Part shown: piece by piece, positions 26,643-35,333 of the stretch
Position numbering within the stretch: position 1 is the first letter of the stretch
How the letters are laid out: each line of letters opens with the position of its first letter
NCBI RefSeq assembly: GCF_001427795.1
Contig: NZ_LMHJ01000003.1
Span: 302,204 to 366,203, forward strand
Reading direction: 5' to 3'
Length of the DNA: 64,000 nucleotides
Source: Nocardioides sp. Root682
Lineage (GTDB): Bacteria > Actinomycetota > Actinomycetes > Propionibacteriales > Nocardioidaceae
Position numbers and translations under genes: made by a program
The notes under the pieces: model-generated
Told to the model about the DNA's origin: nothing
Database searches by the model: none
The model's input: only the letters and a program-made list of their open reading frames with translations

Positions 26643-27737
26643 CTACTCGTCGAACGTGATCACGCCGCGCCCCGGACCCGAGCCGACCTCGGCCAGGGCT
26701 GTGGCGATGTCGCCGAGGGCGTATCGGCGGGTGATGAGTTTGTCGACCGGGAACCGGCCCTCCATGAAGAGATCAAGGATGGCTGGGATGTCGACATGGG
26801 GGCGGATCGACCCGTTGGTCGTTCCGGTGATGCGCTTCTCAGATAGCAGCAAGAAGAGGGGGACCGTAGCAACGGCCATGACGTCACCCAGGCCGATCAG
26901 TACAGCCTCGCCGCCAGCCCGCGTGGCTGCGATGGCGAGGTTCATGGTGTCTGAAATGCCGACAACATCGAATGCGTGGTCAACGCCCCGGCCCGTGAGT
27001 GCCATGACCTCGCCGAGAATGTCAGTCGACTCGTCGGCAACGATCGTGTGTGTCAGGCCGAGTTCCATCGCGAGGTCGCAGGCTTCCTTGCTGCGGTCGA
27101 CGCCGATGATCGTGGTTGCGCCGCTCAGACGTGCCGCCATGACGGAGGCGAGTCCAACACCCCCAAGGCCGATGATGAGTACTGAGGCAAAGGGAGCAAC
27201 GCGAGCTTTGCGGACCACCGCTCCGTAGCCGGTGGTGACGCCACATGCCAGGAGCGCTGCGACCTCGAGTGGTGCGTCCTCGCGGATCTTCACAGCGCAC
27301 TGCTCCGGCACAACGGCGTATTCGGCGAAGGAGGACTGCAGAAGGTAGTTGTGGATCGTCTCGGAGCCCTTGCTCAACGGCGTCGTCCCATCACCCAAGG
27401 TGCCTGCGAGCTGCCGGGGTGCACTGATCTCGCATAGGCCAAATGCACCGTTCTGGCACTGATAGCACCGTCCGCAACCGTCAGTGATGGAGAGAACGAC
27501 ATGGTCTCCCGGGGACAGGCTGGTGACGGCTGACCCGACGGCGTCAACGATCCCGGCGCCTTCGTGGCCGAGAACGACTGGTGTCGGTACGGGTACCAGT
27601 CCGGACAGGCCCGTCACGTCGGAGTGACAGACTCCAGTCGCGACGAGGCGAACGCGTACCTGCCTCGGACCGGGAGTGGGGATGTCGATGTCTTCGACGG
27701 TGATGGTTCCGGGTTCGCGAACGACTGCTGCCTTCAT
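26643..27737 (-). CDS. Zinc-dependent alcohol dehydrogenase (class III-like MDR)
   Basis: A 364-aa medium-chain dehydrogenase. ATG 27737 gives a canonical N-terminus (MKAAVVREPGTITVEDIDIP); a longer frame upstream is antisense noise. Catalytic zinc ligands are visible as GVCHSD and GHEGAG, structural zinc as CGRCYQCQNGAFGLC, and the NAD site as IIGLGGVGLASVMAA. It would oxidise a primary alcohol to the aldehyde, a natural partner for the ALDH encoded just upstream and the P450 downstream. Confidence 0.9.
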   Translation of the reverse strand: MKAAVVREPGTITVEDIDIPTPGPRQVRVRLVATGVCHSDVTGLSGLVPVPTPVVLGHEGAGIVDAVGSAVTSLSPGDHVVLSITDGCGRCYQCQNGAFGLCEISAPRQLAGTLGDGTTPLSKGSETIHNYLLQSSFAEYAVVPEQCAVKIREDAPLEVAALLACGVTTGYGAVVRKARVAPFASVLIIGLGGVGLASVMAARLSGATTIIGVDRSKEACDLAMELGLTHTIVADESTDILGEVMALTGRGVDHAFDVVGISDTMNLAIAATRAGGEAVLIGLGDVMAVATVPLFLLLSEKRITGTTNGSIRPHVDIPAILDLFMEGRFPVDKLITRRYALGDIATALAEVGSGPGRGVITFDE

Positions 27738-27792
27738 GATGTGCTCACTTGTCCTAGGTGGTGACCGGGTCGAGTTCGGTGGTGGGCTGGGA

Positions 27793-29238
27793 TCAGCCCG
27801 GCATCGGGGCGCGCCAGTTGCTGATGACCTGCGGTTCGGTGTAGGCGTTGAGGCCGATGGCCCCGTACTCCCGACCGATCCCGCTCTGCTTGATGCCGCC
27901 GTAGGGTGTGATCGGGTGGACGCCGAACATGCCGTGGACGTTGATGAAAGAGCCGCCTGCATCGAGCTGGCGGGCGACGGACTCGGCGCGGTCCAGATTC
28001 GGCGACCACACTGATGCCGTGAGGCCGTAATCCGTGCCGTTGGCCATGGCGATTGCCTGTTCGACTGACCCGTAGCCCTGAATCGGAAGTACCGGGCCGA
28101 ACTGCTCGTCCGCAACCAGTGCATGGCCCTCGTCGAGGCCAGTGACGACTGCAGGGCGCACGAAGAAGCCCTGCGTTTCGTCGCCAGTAACGGTGCCGTG
28201 TTGTGTGACTTGTCCGCCCGAGGAGCGAGCTGCCTCGATCAGGCCGTTGACCCGCTTGAACTGGGTGTCTGTGGTGAGAGGGCCCATGGTCGTCCCTGCC
28301 TGGAGCCCGTCGCCGATGACAAAGTGGTCCAGAACGGCGCCGATGCCGGCGGCCAGTTCACCGACGCGTTCCGTGGGTGCGTAGACGCGCTTGACGTTGA
28401 TGCAAACCTGGCCAGCCATCGAGTACGACGCCGTTACCAGTCCGGTGCACAGGTCAGCGTTGATCTCCTGGTCATCGAGGACGATCGCTGCATCATTACC
28501 GCCCAACTCCAGCAGCATTCGCGTGAAGGAAGTGGCTCCGGCAACGGCGGCCGCGCGACCTCCACCGATTCCGCCCGTGAACGATGTCATGTTGACCCCG
28601 GGGTGGTTGAACAGGGCTGAACCGACTGTCAGGTCCTCGCCGCTGACAGAGTTCAACACGCCCGCCGGAAGGACCTTGCCCAAAGCGCTGATGAGCTCAA
28701 GAACAGCAAGCGGCGCGACCGGGGAGGGCTTTAGTACGACGCAGTTGCCGGCGACCAACGCCGGGACGAACTTGCCAGCGGCAAGCCAGATGGGTGCGTT
28801 CCAGGCGATGGTCGCTCCGACCACGCCGACAGGCTTGCGGAACAGGCGGATCGTGCCGTTCTCGTCGCTCCACAGAGACTCGGGCACGTCTAGGGTCGGC
28901 GCGAGTGCTCCGAAGAACTCCGCAAGTCCTGTGAAGGCACCGGCCTCGATAGAACCCTCCATGAAGGTCTTGCCCTGCTCGCGGACCAAGAGAGTTGCTA
29001 GGTCGAGACCTGTGGTGGCGGCTACGGCATCTGCAAGAATCGCTGCCCGCTCGACCGCAGTCCTAGCGGACCACGCAGGCAGCGCGTGTCGGGCTGCACG
29101 AACAGCGGCGTCGACGTCTGCCTCTGTCAGGACTGGATAGGTACCGACAACTTCCCGATGGTTGGCTGGATTGTGAACCTGTGCTCGTTCCCGACCGCCG
29201 ACGGATTCTCCGTTGATAGTGCAAGTTGCGTCAGACAT
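27793..29238 (-). CDS. NAD(P)-dependent aldehyde dehydrogenase
   Basis: A 481-aa ALDH. ATG 29238 is preceded by AGGAGG, deciding the start over an extension to 29418. The catalytic glutamate lies in LLELGGNDAAIVLDD and the nucleophile cysteine in GQVCINVKRVYAP; the cofactor loop is TSFTGGIGGGRAAA. It converts an aldehyde to a carboxylate. Encoded between the FprA-like reductase and alcohol dehydrogenase genes, it completes CH3 to COOH oxidation with the P450 and ADH. Confidence 0.92.
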   Translation of the reverse strand: MSDATCTINGESVGGRERAQVHNPANHREVVGTYPVLTEADVDAAVRAARHALPAWSARTAVERAAILADAVAATTGLDLATLLVREQGKTFMEGSIEAGAFTGLAEFFGALAPTLDVPESLWSDENGTIRLFRKPVGVVGATIAWNAPIWLAAGKFVPALVAGNCVVLKPSPVAPLAVLELISALGKVLPAGVLNSVSGEDLTVGSALFNHPGVNMTSFTGGIGGGRAAAVAGATSFTRMLLELGGNDAAIVLDDQEINADLCTGLVTASYSMAGQVCINVKRVYAPTERVGELAAGIGAVLDHFVIGDGLQAGTTMGPLTTDTQFKRVNGLIEAARSSGGQVTQHGTVTGDETQGFFVRPAVVTGLDEGHALVADEQFGPVLPIQGYGSVEQAIAMANGTDYGLTASVWSPNLDRAESVARQLDAGGSFINVHGMFGVHPITPYGGIKQSGIGREYGAIGLNAYTEPQVISNWRAPMPG

Positions 29239-29300
29239 CAGGGGCCTCCTACAGGCTTCGTTGCGATGGAAGGGTCGGTGAGATCGAAGGTCAAGGCGGG

Positions 29301-30650
29301 TCACCTTGTCCGTGCGACGGCGAGAAGGTCCGAGCGGTCCGCAATCTTGATGCGCGCCCTGTCCACGGCAGCGCCAAGTGCCACCTCGGCGGCGTCGATG
29401 GCCAGCCAGTCGTCCCACGTGACGGGCGTCGCGCCGTGTTCTGACATGAGGGCCTCGAACTCGCCCGAGTTGGGTAAGTCGCGACTCAGCAGACGGTCGG
29501 CGTCGGAAACGATGGACGCCACGGTCTCGGCGGCATCGACACGGTTGGTTCCGATCACACCCGACGGGCCGCGCTTGATCCAGCCTGCCGCGTAGTGGCC
29601 AACTCCCTGGTCGCCGCCGCGCCTGACCCGGCCCGCGTCGTTGGGCATCGTGCCGGATGATTCATCGAACGGAAGGTTGCCCAACGGGCGGCCGCGGTAG
29701 CCAGCGGCCCTAACGATCATCTCGACCGGGAGGTCTTCTTGGAACCCCGTCCCGACGACTCGTCCGTCCTGCTCGAGCTTTGTGCGTTCGAGGCGCAACG
29801 CGGACACGTGGTCCGTGCCCACGACCGCAGCCGGACGTTGGAAGAATCGAAGATGAAGACGGCGACGCGCGCCGCGGGGCGGAAGCTGCGACCAGCCACG
29901 AAGGATGTCAAGGTTGCGTGCCAAGTCCTTGCGTTCGGCGTACAGCTCCTCGGACCGTGCGTCCAGTACTAGATCGTCAGCGTTCACGATGACGTCGACG
30001 TCGGCCAGTTCGCCGAGTTCGCGGAGTTCCTTGGTCGTCCACTTTGCCCGAAGTGGATCGCCGCGGCCGATCAAGCTGATGTCCGTGATCTGGCTCCCGG
30101 CCAACGCGCCCAGAACCTCGTCGTGCATGTCAGTCACGAGTAGGTCGCCCGAGTCCTTGGCCAGAATGCGCCCAATATCGACGGCGACGTTCCCATTGCC
30201 AATGACTGCGACGGACGTGGCCGCGAGCAGATCGCCCTGCAAGTCTCGATCGGGGTGCCCGCAGTACCAGTTGACGAACCGCGCAGCCGACGTGCTTCCC
30301 GGGAGTTCCTCTCCATCGATGCCCAGGGGGCGATCGGTCGAGGCCCCGTAGCACCAGACGATGGCGTGATAGTGCTCGGCCAGAACGTCAACGGGGACAT
30401 CCACACCAATGTCGACGTTCCCGATGAAACGAACTCGCTCGCGCCCCATCACTTTGGCCAGCGCGCCGACAACCGACTTCATTTTGAGGTGGTCGGGGGC
30501 AACGCCGTAGCGGACCAGTCCGTACGGCGAGGGAAGCCGGTCAAAAACGTCGACTCGCGCAGGCACCACAGATTGCGTGGTCAGGGCCTCAGCGCAATAG
30601 ATCCCCGAAGGGCCCGCGCCGACGACGGCGACGCGAAGTTCGGTCGACAT
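29301..30650 (-). CDS. FprA-like NADP+-ferredoxin reductase
   Basis: A 449-aa flavoprotein resembling mycobacterial FprA and adrenodoxin reductase. FAD motif VAVVGAGPSGIYCAEAL opens the protein and the NADP motif is VAVIGNGNVAVDIGRIL; LPSPYGLVRYGVAPDH is typical of the family. ATG 30650 has GAGGAG upstream. First gene of the leftward P450 operon, 82 nt downstream of operator copy 4. It would pass electrons from NADPH to the 7Fe ferredoxin. Confidence 0.92.
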   Translation of the reverse strand: MSTELRVAVVGAGPSGIYCAEALTTQSVVPARVDVFDRLPSPYGLVRYGVAPDHLKMKSVVGALAKVMGRERVRFIGNVDIGVDVPVDVLAEHYHAIVWCYGASTDRPLGIDGEELPGSTSAARFVNWYCGHPDRDLQGDLLAATSVAVIGNGNVAVDIGRILAKDSGDLLVTDMHDEVLGALAGSQITDISLIGRGDPLRAKWTTKELRELGELADVDVIVNADDLVLDARSEELYAERKDLARNLDILRGWSQLPPRGARRRLHLRFFQRPAAVVGTDHVSALRLERTKLEQDGRVVGTGFQEDLPVEMIVRAAGYRGRPLGNLPFDESSGTMPNDAGRVRRGGDQGVGHYAAGWIKRGPSGVIGTNRVDAAETVASIVSDADRLLSRDLPNSGEFEALMSEHGATPVTWDDWLAIDAAEVALGAAVDRARIKIADRSDLLAVARTR

Positions 30651-30732
30651 GATTTCAGTTGCTCCTCGTGCCTTCGACGACTGGCGGTTAATGCGGTTCA
30701 CGCGATGGAGGGCCGTGCAGCTATTCCATCGA

Positions 30733-30745
30733 CGATATCATATCG
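30733..30745. promoter_or_regulatory. Palindromic operator copy 4
   Basis: Perfect palindrome (reads CGATATCATATCG on the + strand, CGATATGATATCG on the - strand) upstream of the FprA-ALDH-ADH-SCP2-ferredoxin-P450 operon. TATGAT on the minus strand (30742-30737) would start transcription near 30730, about 80 nt before the first codon. Confidence 0.75.
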
Positions 30746-30839
30746 GAACGAGCGTCGTGAAGGTCTTCAAAGCCGTGGAACTGCGACGAAACGCCCCTTC
30801 CTGTAGGACGGGACGCCTCGTCGGGTTACGGACCTCGGG

Positions 30840-31967
30840 TCAGTCGATGGTCCAGGTGTCGCCGGCGTTGATCAGCGCGGTGAGCCGGTCCTCGGCGCTG
30901 CCGCTGACCTTGGCGGCGGCGTCGCTGACCTGGGCGCGGGCCTGGTCGTCGTACGTCGGCCGCTCGACCTGGCGGAAGATGCCGATCGGGCTGCGGTTGA
31001 GGTAGTCCGCAGCCGTGAGACGCGAGATCGCGAACGCGGTCGACGGGTCCGGGTCGTGGGCGTCGTGGACCAGGATCGCCTCGGTGGAGATGTCGGCGGT
31101 GTCGACGACCTCGATGTTGCCCGAGGCCGAACGGACCAGGGCCTTGTCGCCCAATCCATTGAGCGGGCCGGCTTCGTCGCGGACACCGAAGGTGATCGGC
31201 TCGCCGTGGTTCAGCGGGATGATCGCGTAGTCCTTCTCGCCCTTGTGGTCGCCCATGCCCTTGATGGCGTCGAAGGCGCCGTCATTGAAGATCGGGCAGT
31301 TCTGATAGATCTCGACGAACGACGTGCCGCGGTGGGCGGCAGCAGCGGAAAGCACGGCCGTGAGGTGCTTGCGGTCCGAGTCGATGGTCCGTGCGACGAA
31401 GGAGGCTTCGGCGCCCAGGGCAAGGGACACCGGGTTGAACGGGTGGTCCAGCGAGCCGACGGGCGTGGACTTGGTGACCTTCCCGACCTCGCTGGTGGGG
31501 GAGTACTGGCCCTTGGTGAGGCCGTAGATCCGGTTGTTGAACAGCAGGATCGTCATGTTCACGTTGCGGCGCAGGGCGTGGATCAGGTGGTTGCCACCGA
31601 TCGAGAGTGCGTCACCGTCGCCGGTGACGACCCAGACGGACAGGTCTTCGCGGGCGGTGGCGATGCCGGTCGCGATCGACGGCGCGCGGCCGTGGATCGA
31701 GTGCATGCCGTAGGTGTCGAGGTAGTACGGGAACCGCGAGCTGCAGCCGATGCCGGAGACGAACACGATGTTCTCGCGGCGCAGGCCGAGGTCGGGCAGG
31801 AAGCCTTGGACGGCCTTGAGGACGGCGTAGTCACCGCAACCGGGGCACCAGCGGACCTCCTGGTCGGAGGTGAAGTCCTTGCCGGTCTGGGTCACGCCCT
31901 CGTCGACGGCGGGAATCAGTTCGGTGCCGGTGCGGGCGCCGGGAAGCGGCAGATCGATGGTGCTCAT
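30840..31967 (-). CDS. korB: 2-oxoacid:ferredoxin oxidoreductase, beta subunit
   Basis: A 375-aa TPP-binding subunit from ATG 31967, which overlaps the ferredoxin stop as ATGA. Thiamine-site features are VRWCPGCGDYAVL, GIGCSSRFPYYLDTYGMHSIHGRAP and GDGDALSIGG...NN. With KorA it decarboxylates a 2-oxoacid to its acyl-CoA and reduces ferredoxin; 2-oxoglutarate is the usual actinobacterial substrate. It is the last gene of the Rieske operon. By eye, codon choice in korA-fdx-korB is more GC-rich than in the flanking genes, hinting at separate ancestry. Confidence 0.9.
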   Translation of the reverse strand: MSTIDLPLPGARTGTELIPAVDEGVTQTGKDFTSDQEVRWCPGCGDYAVLKAVQGFLPDLGLRRENIVFVSGIGCSSRFPYYLDTYGMHSIHGRAPSIATGIATAREDLSVWVVTGDGDALSIGGNHLIHALRRNVNMTILLFNNRIYGLTKGQYSPTSEVGKVTKSTPVGSLDHPFNPVSLALGAEASFVARTIDSDRKHLTAVLSAAAAHRGTSFVEIYQNCPIFNDGAFDAIKGMGDHKGEKDYAIIPLNHGEPITFGVRDEAGPLNGLGDKALVRSASGNIEVVDTADISTEAILVHDAHDPDPSTAFAISRLTAADYLNRSPIGIFRQVERPTYDDQARAQVSDAAAKVSGSAEDRLTALINAGDTWTID

Positions 31968-32299
31968 ACTCGGACCTCGCGGCTCGATCGGTGGGGGTGT
32001 TCGGCCACGAAGGGGTGGTCGTGGTCGCTCACATTCGCATTGGCCGCTCCGCCCGGAGAGCCGACGTGAGCGAAGAAGTCGGCGTTGATCGCAATATAGG
32101 CCTGAGTCTCGTCGCTGAGGTCGTCCTCGTAGAAGATCGCTTCGACTGGGCAGACCGGCTCGCATGCGCCGCAGTCGACGCACTCGTCTGGGTGGATGTA
32201 GAGCATCCGCTTGCCCTCGTAGATGCAATCGACTGGGCATTCGTCTACGCATGCACGGTCCTTGAGGTCGATGCAGGGCTCAGCGATCACGTAGGTCAT
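31964..32299 (-). CDS. 7Fe ferredoxin of the Kor complex
   Basis: A 111-aa ferredoxin from ATG 32299, touching the korA stop as TGATG and overlapping korB as ATGA. Cluster ligands read CIDLKDRACVDECPVDC and CVDCGACEPVCP. It is wedged between korA and korB, so it is probably their electron acceptor. It may also serve the P450 encoded at 39994, which has no ferredoxin in its own operon. Confidence 0.9.
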   Translation of the reverse strand: MTYVIAEPCIDLKDRACVDECPVDCIYEGKRMLYIHPDECVDCGACEPVCPVEAIFYEDDLSDETQAYIAINADFFAHVGSPGGAANANVSDHDHPFVAEHPHRSSREVRV

Positions 32300-34260
32300 C
32301 AGCTCGCTCCATCCGGTGCGGAAAGCATGTTGAGTCCGTGTTCGCCGAGGTCGACGTCCTTGCCCTCGGCTTCGCCGACGAGCGCGCCGACGGCTTCGGC
32401 CAGTTCGGCGGCCTTGAGCGGCAGGCCGTAGACGTGGTTGTAACCGATGGCGTCGACGAGGTACTCCGCGCGCAGCATCTTCGAGAGCTGGCCGAGGTTC
32501 ATCTCGGGGACCAGCACCTTGTCGTACTTCTTGAGGATGGCGCCCAGGTCGTTCGGGAACGGGTTGAGGTGGCGCAGGTGGACCTGCGCGACGTTGTAGC
32601 CGGCGCGACGGACGCGACGGCAGGCAGCGCCGATCGGGCCGTACGTCGATCCCCAACCGATGACCAGGACCTTTGCCTCGCCGGACGGGTCGTCGATCTC
32701 CAGCGGCGGGAGGGAGTTGGCGATCCGCTTGATCTTCTCCGCGCGGATCCGCACCATCCGGTCGTGGTTGACCGAGTCGTAGGAGATGTTGCCGTGGCCC
32801 TCGCCCTTCTCGAGCCCGCCGATGCGGTGCTCGAGGCCGGCAGTGCCGGGGATCGCCCACGGACGTGCGTACGTCTGCTCGTCGCGCAGGTAGGGCCAGA
32901 ACTCGTCCGGCTCGCCGTCCGCGCTCTTCTTGGAGACGTGGTTGGGCGTGGTCGCGAAGTTCGGGTCGATGACCGGCAGCTCGTCGATCGAGGGGATCTG
33001 CCAGGGCTCGGAGCCGTTGGCGAGGTAGCCGTCGGACAGCAACATCACCGGGGTGCGGTAGGTGACCGCGATCCGGGCTGCCTCGACGGCGGCACCGAAG
33101 CAGTCACCGGGTGACTGCGGCGCGACGATCGGGACCGGCGCCTCGCCGTTGCGGCCGTACATGGCCTGCAGCAGGTCGGACTGCTCGGTCTTGGTCGGCA
33201 GACCGGTGGAGGGGCCACCGCGCTGGACGTTGATGACCAGCAGCGGGAGCTCGGTCATCACGGCCAGGCCGATCGCCTCGCCCTTGAGCGCGATGCCGGG
33301 GCCCGAGGTGGTGGTGACTCCCAGGGAGCCGGCGAACGAGGCCCCGATCGCGGCACCCACGCCGGCGATCTCGTCCTCGGCCTGCAACGTGGTCACGCCG
33401 AAGGACTTGTGCTTGCTCAGCTCGTGGAGGATGTCGGTCGCCGGGGTGATCGGGTAGGAACCCAGGAACACGGGCAGGCCCGAGCGGACGCCTGCGGCGA
33501 CCAGACCGTAGGACAGCGCCAGGTTGCCGGTGATGTTCCGGTAGGTGCCGGACTTCATCTTCGCGGGCTTGATCTCGTACTGGACGACGAAGGTCTCGGT
33601 CGTCTCACCGAAGTTCCAGCCGGCCTTGAAGGCGGCCAGGTTGGCGCCGAGGATGTCGGGGACCTTGGAGAACTTCTTCTCCAGGAACTTCACGGTCGGC
33701 TCGGTCGGACGGCCGTACATCCACGACAACAGACCCAGCGCGAACATGTTCTTCGCGCGCGAGGCGTCCTTGCGGGACAGCCCGAACTCCTTGACCGCCT
33801 CGACCGTGATCCCGGTCAGGTCGACCGCGTGGACCTGGAAGTCGCCCAGCGGGTCGTTCACCTCGCCCAGCTGGTCGAGCGGGTTGGCGTCGTACCCGGC
33901 CTTGTCGAGGTTGCGCTTGGTGAAGTCAGCGGAGTCCACGATGATCGCCGCGCCCTTGGGCAGGTCGCCCAGGTTCGCCTTCAGTGCCGCCGGGTTCATC
34001 GCCACCAGCACGTCGGGACGGTCACCGGCAGTGCGGATGTCGTGATCGGCGAAGTGGATCTGGAACGACGAGACACCCGGGATGGTGCCCTGAGGGGCCC
34101 GGATCTCGGCGGGGAAGCTCGGCAGGGTGACCAGGTCGTTGCCGAAGACGGCCGACTCCTGGGTGAAACGGTCACCGGTCAACTGCATGCCGTCACCGGA
34201 GTCCCCGGCAAACCGGATGATCACCCGGTCCAACTGCTTGACCTGCTTCTCGATGGTCAT
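32299..34260 (-). CDS. korA: 2-oxoacid:ferredoxin oxidoreductase, fused gamma-alpha subunit
   Basis: About 653 aa from ATG 34260; a GTG at 34269 overlaps the upstream stop as GTGA and is an alternative. Residues 1-190 form the gamma domain (IIRFAGDSGDGMQLTGDRF) and the rest the alpha domain (NLALSYGLVAAGVRSGLPVFLGSYPITPATDILHEL; GLAVMTELPLLVINVQRGGPSTGLPTKTEQSDL). It forms a heteromer with KorB. Its position directly behind the Rieske reductase in one leftward gene string is unusual for a central-metabolism enzyme. Confidence 0.9.
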   Translation of the reverse strand: MTIEKQVKQLDRVIIRFAGDSGDGMQLTGDRFTQESAVFGNDLVTLPSFPAEIRAPQGTIPGVSSFQIHFADHDIRTAGDRPDVLVAMNPAALKANLGDLPKGAAIIVDSADFTKRNLDKAGYDANPLDQLGEVNDPLGDFQVHAVDLTGITVEAVKEFGLSRKDASRAKNMFALGLLSWMYGRPTEPTVKFLEKKFSKVPDILGANLAAFKAGWNFGETTETFVVQYEIKPAKMKSGTYRNITGNLALSYGLVAAGVRSGLPVFLGSYPITPATDILHELSKHKSFGVTTLQAEDEIAGVGAAIGASFAGSLGVTTTSGPGIALKGEAIGLAVMTELPLLVINVQRGGPSTGLPTKTEQSDLLQAMYGRNGEAPVPIVAPQSPGDCFGAAVEAARIAVTYRTPVMLLSDGYLANGSEPWQIPSIDELPVIDPNFATTPNHVSKKSADGEPDEFWPYLRDEQTYARPWAIPGTAGLEHRIGGLEKGEGHGNISYDSVNHDRMVRIRAEKIKRIANSLPPLEIDDPSGEAKVLVIGWGSTYGPIGAACRRVRRAGYNVAQVHLRHLNPFPNDLGAILKKYDKVLVPEMNLGQLSKMLRAEYLVDAIGYNHVYGLPLKAAELAEAVGALVGEAEGKDVDLGEHGLNMLSAPDGAS

Positions 34261-34265
34261 GGCAG

Positions 34266-35261
34266 TCACAGATCGATGACCAGGCGGTCGGAAAGGGCGC
34301 GGCTGACGCAGAGCATCATCGTGTCGTTGGCCTCGCGCTCTTCGTCGCTGAGCACCTCGTCTCGATGGTCGATCTGACCGGAGAGAACCGACACTTCACA
34401 CGACCCGCAGGTTCCCTCGTGGCACGAGTAGGGGTGGTTCAACACAACTTCGCGGACCACATCGAGGGCGTTGTCATCTGGACCGACCTCAAGCACAAGA
34501 CCGCGACGCCCCAACTCGATCTCGAACGGGCGCTCACCCGCTTCGGGTGCCTCAGGCTGCTTGCCCGACGCCGAGAACCTCTCCAAGTGGAGATCTATGC
34601 CGAGATCGGAACACACCTGCTCGACAGCCTCGATCATCGGCTGAGGGCCGCAGCAGTAGACGGCGGTGCCCTTTGGGGCAGCGGACAGAATCTTCACCAG
34701 GTCAGGCAGACCCGCAGTGTCCTGTGGGACTAGCGATACGCGGCCAGAATCGAGCGCAAGCAGATCGTCAGCGAATGCCATCGCGCTGCGCGATCGCCCG
34801 CCGTAGATCAGTTCCCACGAACTTCCTGCTGCCGCAAGATCGCGGGCCATTGCAGAGATCGGGGTAATGCCGATACCTCCAGCCAGCAGAACGTAGTGGT
34901 CGGCGGCAATCAACTTGAACCTGTTGATGGGGCCACGCACGGCAATCTGCTGACCGACAAGGCCGCTGTCATGAACTTCGACAGAGCCGCCCCGACCGTC
35001 CGGAACTCGAAGGACTGCCACGGTGTACTCGTCGTCAGCCCCGATGTCGCCGCACAGTGAGTATTGACGAAGCAGACCCGAGGGAAGTTCGAGCTCAAGA
35101 TGCGCTCCGGGGCTCCAGCGCGGGAGGGGATCCCCGTCTGGATGCACGAGATGCACCAGCACGACGTCATCGGTCGCGCGGCTGACTGCGTCCACGACAA
35201 GGTTCTGCGCCACGGCGGCGTCAGGCTCCAGGGTGGAAGTGGGGTTCGATTGGGCGGTCAC
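34266..35261 (-). CDS. Phthalate-dioxygenase-type reductase (flavin + [2Fe-2S])
   Basis: A 331-aa reductase with three domains in order: flavin-binding (LELELPSGLLRQYSLCG), NAD-binding (YVLLAGGIGITPISAMARDL; YCCGPQPMIEAV) and C-terminal plant-type [2Fe-2S] (CHEGTCGSCEVSVLSG then MLCVS). This matches VanB/PDR-type reductases that serve one-subunit Rieske oxygenases without a separate ferredoxin. The Rieske gene lies 72 bp upstream, so the two form a two-component oxygenase. Confidence 0.92.
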   Translation of the reverse strand: MTAQSNPTSTLEPDAAVAQNLVVDAVSRATDDVVLVHLVHPDGDPLPRWSPGAHLELELPSGLLRQYSLCGDIGADDEYTVAVLRVPDGRGGSVEVHDSGLVGQQIAVRGPINRFKLIAADHYVLLAGGIGITPISAMARDLAAAGSSWELIYGGRSRSAMAFADDLLALDSGRVSLVPQDTAGLPDLVKILSAAPKGTAVYCCGPQPMIEAVEQVCSDLGIDLHLERFSASGKQPEAPEAGERPFEIELGRRGLVLEVGPDDNALDVVREVVLNHPYSCHEGTCGSCEVSVLSGQIDHRDEVLSDEEREANDTMMLCVSRALSDRLVIDL

Positions 35262-35333
35262 GAGAGCATTCCTTGATGTGGCGTGGAGTGTTGGACGGTA
35301 GGTGCCATCGATGTCGACGGCGGAGGACTCGGC

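Noticed and set aside
31056..32069. A 337-codon + strand frame opposite korB
   Set aside because: Val/Asp/Gly-rich antisense frame of a well-conserved TPP enzyme; typical of GC-rich DNA.
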